NCBI GenBank assembly: GCA_004796425.1
Contig: QZLB01000258.1
Span: 1 to 44,784, forward strand
From: Desulfobulbaceae bacterium
Lineage (GTDB): Bacteria > Desulfobacterota > Desulfobulbia > Desulfobulbales > Desulfocapsaceae
Length of the DNA stretch: 44,784 bases
Direction of reading: 5' to 3'
In this document: positions 41,314 to 44,784 of the stretch, in pieces
How the letters are laid out: each line of letters starts with the position of its first letter
Position numbering within the stretch: the first letter of the stretch is position 1
Notes under the pieces: generated by a model
The model's input: the letters and a program-made list of their open reading frames with translations, nothing else
What the model was told of the DNA's origin: nothing
Databases searched by the model: none
Made by a program: the position numbers and the translations under genes

Positions 41314-42048
41314 ATGATTTACAACCAGATGCCTCAAAAGGAAGATAAAAGCAAGCTTATCACCGATAATCTCTATCTTGTAGATATTCTTGTTGGCAGA
41401 ATGGTTACCCAGGTTCCATCTTTCATGAATCAGGATGACATGAAAAGTGCCGGCATGCTCGGCCTTATCGATGCGGCAAACAAATATGATGCCTCAAAGA
41501 ATATATTATTTAAAACGTTTGCCGAATATCGGATCCGAGGAGCAATCCTGGATGAGATGAGGAAACTTGATTGGTTCTCACGATCTCTGCGCGACAAACA
41601 GACCAAAATTGGTAAAACAATTGCTGATCTTGAAGCTAAATTGGGTCGCGATCCAGAGGAGCATGAAATAGCTTCAGCCATGGATCTTTCACTGGACCAA
41701 TACCAGAGACTGCTGGGTGAAGTGAGTCATTTAGGGTGTGTCAGCTTGAATGAAACGCTGGATAACTCCCGAGAAGGAAGAACCTTCCTTGAAACACTTG
41801 CTGAAGAGCGGGAGGAAGCCTATCCGGTTGATAATCTGGAGAGTGCTGAACTGACAAAAGTTATCGCTGGGATTCTCGATGAACTTTCTGAAAAAGAACG
41901 TATTGTGGTTTCACTTTATTATTATGAGGAACTCACACAAAAGGAAATCGCTGAAGTACTTGACGTCTCAGAAGGACGTGTTTCTCAGTTGCATAGTCAG
42001 GCGCTTATCAAACTCAAAACGAAAATGCAGCTTCGACTTCACTCGTAA
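41314..42048 (+). CDS. fliA: Flagellar sigma factor FliA (sigma-28)
   Basis: FliA directs RNA polymerase to late flagellar and chemotaxis promoters. The 244-residue protein has region 2 (F-K-T-F-A-E-Y-R-I-R-G-A-I-L-D-E-M-R near residues 67-84), region 3, and region 4 with the helix-turn-helix T-Q-K-E-I-A-E-V-L-D-V-S-E-G-R-V-S-Q (about 209-226). It is 11 bases after flhG. Two good candidate target promoters lie in this window (15201-15227 and 42516-42543). Its anti-sigma factor FlgM is not in view. Confidence 0.95.
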   Translation: MIYNQMPQKEDKSKLITDNLYLVDILVGRMVTQVPSFMNQDDMKSAGMLGLIDAANKYDASKNILFKTFAEYRIRGAILDEMRKLDWFSRSLRDKQTKIGKTIADLEAKLGRDPEEHEIASAMDLSLDQYQRLLGEVSHLGCVSLNETLDNSREGRTFLETLAEEREEAYPVDNLESAELTKVIAGILDELSEKERIVVSLYYYEELTQKEIAEVLDVSEGRVSQLHSQALIKLKTKMQLRLHS

Positions 42049-42066
42049 ACCAGAGAGGTAAAGCGA

Positions 42067-42480
42067 ATGATTTATCCTGAACTTTTACTTCTGATTTCAT
42101 GTTTCATGGTCGTCACTTCACTCTGGATTGCGGTTGATCGAAGAAGGAAACTCAGCCGACTTACCGCCAAGCACAACAGAATTTCTCAAGAATTCTCAAT
42201 TATGGAGGAACACTACCAGGAACTCAAAGCATCACTAGACAATGAAAAGGAATTTCAGAAAGATCTACAAAAAGCTGAGGTAACCACCAAACTTCAAATA
42301 CCTAGAATCAAGTATCTTGAGGAAGGCAACGATTCCACTGACGCACCAGAAAGATACAAATATATCAAAGAGTTACTTGCTCATGATTTTGACAGCAACA
42401 AACTTTCTTCTCTGCTGTGTATTTCGACCAGAGAAGCTGACCAGCTTATCGCCCTGTCTCGGATAGCAAACAGTGAATAA
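42067..42480 (+). CDS. Small membrane-anchored coiled-coil protein (DUF2802/DUF6115-like)
   Basis: The 137-residue protein has an N-terminal membrane helix (about 4-24), a charged coiled coil (about 27-80), and a C-terminal region (about 98-135) resembling a helix-turn-helix: Y-I-K-E-L-L-A-H-D-F-D-S-N-K-L-S then R-E-A-D-Q-L-I-A-L. This layout resembles DUF2802/DUF6115 proteins found beside flagellar genes, but similarity is limited and the function is unknown. GAGAGGT precedes the ATG. It lies 18 bases after fliA and is probably the last gene of that operon. Confidence 0.7.
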   Translation: MIYPELLLLISCFMVVTSLWIAVDRRRKLSRLTAKHNRISQEFSIMEEHYQELKASLDNEKEFQKDLQKAEVTTKLQIPRIKYLEEGNDSTDAPERYKYIKELLAHDFDSNKLSSLLCISTREADQLIALSRIANSE

Positions 42481-42515
42481 TACAGTAAATTCCAGTTCAT
42501 TAAACGATTAATCTA

Positions 42516-42543
42516 TAAAGAATTAACAGCATCACACCGATAT
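42516..42543 (+). promoter_or_regulatory. Sigma-28 (FliA)-type promoter for flgFG
   Basis: TAAA (42516-42519), 16 bases, then ACCGATAT (42536-42543), which keeps the CCGATA core. Spacing is one base longer than the usual 15. It lies in the 110-base gap after the coiled-coil gene and 47 bases before the flgF ATG. Confidence 0.55.
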
Positions 42544-42590
42544 ACTAATTACAGAACAGACACATTCACATTATCTGGAAGTTAACGATT

Positions 42591-43340
42591 ATGGTTTCAG
42601 GAAAATACAGTGCATTAGCAGGAGCCATCTCACGAGAACAGTCCCTGGCGAACATCTCGAACAATTTGGCAAATGTAACGACTACTGGCTACAAAAAGAT
42701 GATCATGAGTTTTGAATCGATGCTCCAGGGTGAAAATCAAATTCAAGATGCCCGGGGTATTAATTATTCTCGGGTAAGTAAATCGATCACCGATTTTTCA
42801 TCAGGCCCGATGAAAGAAACAGGCAACGAGATGGACCTGGCAATCCACGGTTCTGGTTTTTTCAAAGTACTTGGCCCCGAAGGCCCGCTTTACACGAGAA
42901 GTGGTGCTTTTACGGTCGATCAGGAAGGTACACTGAAAACCTCAGACGGTTATTCAGTGTTAGATGATGGCAATATACCGGTCCAGATACCCCCTGGTGG
43001 AAACGCTCGGATATCGATTAATGCCCTTGGGGTTATCTCAACGCTGGACACCCAGGGCAACCGTGAAGAAGTGGGTCGACTCGGTATTGTCAGCTTCGAA
43101 GATCCCAATACGCTCACAAGGCGGGATAACACGACGTTTATAGCCGGCCAGGGAAGCGTAGAGCAATTAGTTGATGAGCCACAGGTGGTTTCAGGTCATC
43201 TGGAACTTGGCAATGTAAATATGATTGAGGAAATGGCTAACATGATCCAGGGTCAGCGCCTTTATGAAACTTATCATAAAGTGCTCAAGGGCTATTCCGC
43301 GGTCGGTGAAAAGCAGGAAGATCTTGGAACCCTTTCCTAA
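42591..43340 (+). CDS. flgF: Flagellar rod protein FlgF
   Basis: FlgF is a proximal rod subunit. The 249-residue protein shows the axial-protein N-terminus S-N-N-L-A-N-V-T-T-T-G-Y-K-K, the central D-L-A-I-H-G-S-G-F-F-K-V and Y-T-R-S-G-A-F core shared by FlgE/F/G, and a C-terminal helix with M-I-E-E-M-A-N-M-I-Q-G-Q-R-L-Y-E-T-Y. GGAAG precedes the ATG. The next gene, flgG, is 34 bases downstream. Confidence 0.93.
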   Translation: MVSGKYSALAGAISREQSLANISNNLANVTTTGYKKMIMSFESMLQGENQIQDARGINYSRVSKSITDFSSGPMKETGNEMDLAIHGSGFFKVLGPEGPLYTRSGAFTVDQEGTLKTSDGYSVLDDGNIPVQIPPGGNARISINALGVISTLDTQGNREEVGRLGIVSFEDPNTLTRRDNTTFIAGQGSVEQLVDEPQVVSGHLELGNVNMIEEMANMIQGQRLYETYHKVLKGYSAVGEKQEDLGTLS

Positions 43341-43374
43341 CTCAATGATGCACCTTTTAAAGGAATAAATAGTT

Positions 43375-44160
43375 ATGTTACGATCTCTTTGGACCGGTAC
43401 GACCGGCATGAACGCACAGCAGCTGAGCATGGATGTTTTATCCAACAACCTGGCCAACGTTAGTACCACAGGGTTTAAGAAATCCACAACTGAGTTCAAG
43501 GATTTACTTTACGAAATCATCAAGGTACCGGGGTCTCAGACCTCAGCGGATACCGAGTCCCCTACCGGCATTCAGGTTGGTATTGGGGTAAGACCCGCAG
43601 CAGTGACAAAAATATTCACCCAGGGTGATTTGATCGGTACTGAAAATGAACTCGATGTGGCGATTGACGGCTCAGGACTATTTGAAGTAGAGCTTCCAAA
43701 CGGTAACAGTGCCTATACGAGAGCGGGAAACTTCAAACTTGATGGAACCGGGCAGATAACCACAGCCAATGGTTACGCGGTTCTTCCTGCGATCACAATT
43801 CCAGATGGATCTCGTGATATTACAATCAGCGAAACCGGAGTGGTCAGCGCGGTGCTTGCCGGTGAAACGGAGAGCACCGAAGTTGGTAATATGGAACTCA
43901 CAACATTTACCAATTATCAGGGCCTCAGAGCCCTTGGCGACAATCTGTTTCAAGAAACCGCGGCCTCGGGAGCGGCAACCCCAGGAACACCAGGAGATGA
44001 TGGATACGGCGTATTGATACAAACGTATCTTGAGGGATCCAATGTAAATATCGTCTCCGAAATGGCATTAATGATCACAACCCAACGCGCCTACGAAATC
44101 AACTCGAACTCGATTAAGAGCTCAGATGAAATGATGCAGTCAACGGTGAATTTGGTTTAA
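43375..44160 (+). CDS. flgG: Flagellar distal rod protein FlgG
   Basis: FlgG forms the distal rod. The 261-residue length is the family standard. The N-terminus is M-L-R-S-L-W-T-G-T-T-G-M-N-A-Q-Q, followed by S-N-N-L-A-N-V-S-T-T-G-F-K-K. The core has V-A-I-D-G-S-G-L-F-E-V and Y-T-R-A-G-N-F, and the end has N-I-V-S-E-M-A-L-M-I-T-T-Q-R-A-Y-E-I-N-S. AAGGA precedes the ATG well. Its stop is one base from the flgA start. Confidence 0.96.
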   Translation: MLRSLWTGTTGMNAQQLSMDVLSNNLANVSTTGFKKSTTEFKDLLYEIIKVPGSQTSADTESPTGIQVGIGVRPAAVTKIFTQGDLIGTENELDVAIDGSGLFEVELPNGNSAYTRAGNFKLDGTGQITTANGYAVLPAITIPDGSRDITISETGVVSAVLAGETESTEVGNMELTTFTNYQGLRALGDNLFQETAASGAATPGTPGDDGYGVLIQTYLEGSNVNIVSEMALMITTQRAYEINSNSIKSSDEMMQSTVNLV

Positions 44161-44161
44161 T

Positions 44162-44784
44162 ATGAGGTACTTACTACTCTCTATAGTACTTATCGTACTC
44201 TCCGCAGACTCGGTTTGCGGGTACGAAATCACTTTTTTCGAAAAAGTTGAAGTAGAATCTTCAGAGTTGTCTCTGGGCGATATTGTTTCATTTCATGGCG
44301 ACCATGAGACCACCAACGCCCTGAAAATTCACAAGATAGGAGCGGCACCAGCTCCAGGTAAAACTATTTCTGTAGATGCCAGAAGAATCATTAGAGAAGT
44401 TCACCGAACGTTCGACGATCTGCCGGAAATTAATTGGACCGGTCACGCTACGGTTACCGTTTACAGGAAAGGCAACAGAATCACCGGCTCAGAAATTGAT
44501 CAGCTTCTAACTGACTACTTGAAAAGAAACAATGATAAATTCCGTGGGGCACAGGTGAAACACACCATTGAATCTCTTCCTGCTCCATTTTATCTACCGA
44601 CCGGGACCTTTGAATGTGACATAATCCCAGCAAATCCACAAATTATCGGTTCTAAACGAGTATCTCTGATTTTCAAAGTAGACGGCAAGGTGATTAAAAA
44701 CCTTTCAATTCATTGTCGAATTGAGGCCTATGCGAAGGTGGTAGTGGCACGGAATCGTATAAAATACGGAACGATATTAAATCC
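44162..44784 (+). CDS. flgA: P-ring assembly chaperone FlgA (partial, leaves right edge)
   Basis: FlgA is a periplasmic chaperone for P-ring assembly around the rod. The open frame runs 207 codons from ATG 44162 to the window edge. A signal peptide (about 1-19, ending S-V-C-G-Y) is followed by L-S-L-G-D-I-V, a beta-rich middle, and the SAF-domain entry V-V-V-A-R-N-R-I-K-Y-G-T at the very end, where FlgA proteins make their C-terminal domain. The gene starts one base after flgG, so the two are translationally coupled. The C-terminus and stop are not visible; flgI and flgH would be expected beyond the edge. Confidence 0.9.
   Translation, partial: MRYLLLSIVLIVLSADSVCGYEITFFEKVEVESSELSLGDIVSFHGDHETTNALKIHKIGAAPAPGKTISVDARRIIREVHRTFDDLPEINWTGHATVTVYRKGNRITGSEIDQLLTDYLKRNNDKFRGAQVKHTIESLPAPFYLPTGTFECDIIPANPQIIGSKRVSLIFKVDGKVIKNLSIHCRIEAYAKVVVARNRIKYGTILN

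Overview
The window is a chemotaxis and flagellum locus of a Gram-negative, flagellated bacterium. Gene content and order (flhF-flhG-fliA, CheX-type phosphatases, a FleQ-like sigma-54 activator, and a cysteine-rich protein resembling the 'two-CW' family at the left edge) suggest a member of the Desulfobacterota, perhaps a Desulfobulbales-like lineage. That placement is inference from gene content, not from a marker gene. Almost every reading frame is a recognisable housekeeping, chemotaxis or flagellar gene. I see no rRNA, tRNA, CRISPR array, insertion sequence or prophage.

Layout. (1) 1-2216, minus strand: hisI-hisG-engB, then a small cysteine-rich protein leaving the left edge. (2) 2278-2887: a SlyD-like FKBP prolyl isomerase with its own promoter and terminator. 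(3) 3004-9152, plus strand: a chemotaxis operon cheA-cheW-cheB-cheR and a receiver/coiled-coil protein. CheA is a hybrid kinase with extra CheW-like domains and a C-terminal receiver. (4) 9171-11131, minus strand: a membrane-anchored or exported thermonuclease-like protein and a two-block pentapeptide-repeat protein. (5) 11255-13249, plus strand: a lone cyclic-nucleotide-binding-domain protein and a FleQ-like sigma-54 activator. (6) 13252-16246, minus strand: cheY-cheX, a terminator, then a separately promoted protein with two CheX-like domains and a degenerate receiver. (7) 16590-29936, plus strand: a TPR protein, flgBC, fliEFGHIJ, a MotE-like gene, fliK, flgD, flgE and a strong terminator. 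(8) 30128-35909: motAB, fliLMNOPQR. (9) 36011-42480: flhB, flhA, flhF, flhG, fliA and a small membrane/coiled-coil gene. (10) 42591 to the right edge: flgF, flgG and a truncated flgA.

How the parts fit. Signals from receptors outside the window would pass through CheA/CheW to CheY and the other receivers. CheB and CheR adapt the receptors, and three CheX-like domains are candidates to remove phosphate from CheY-P. Output is the FliM/FliN/FliG switch and the MotAB stator. Regulation appears layered. A FleQ-like activator sits beside a large flagellar operon that carries a -24/-12 element (16545-16560) and, about 100 bp upstream of the predicted start, an inverted repeat resembling the Pseudomonas FleQ box (16457-16470). 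FliA, encoded here, probably reads sigma-28-like promoters before the CheX fusion gene (15201-15227) and flgFG (42516-42543).

No wholly unknown system is evident. The most interesting items are the FleQ-box-like 14-mer recurring at four intergenic sites, the CheX-CheX-pseudoreceiver fusion, the hybrid CheA, the hairpin between cheA and cheW, and the CxxC-capped pentapeptide protein.
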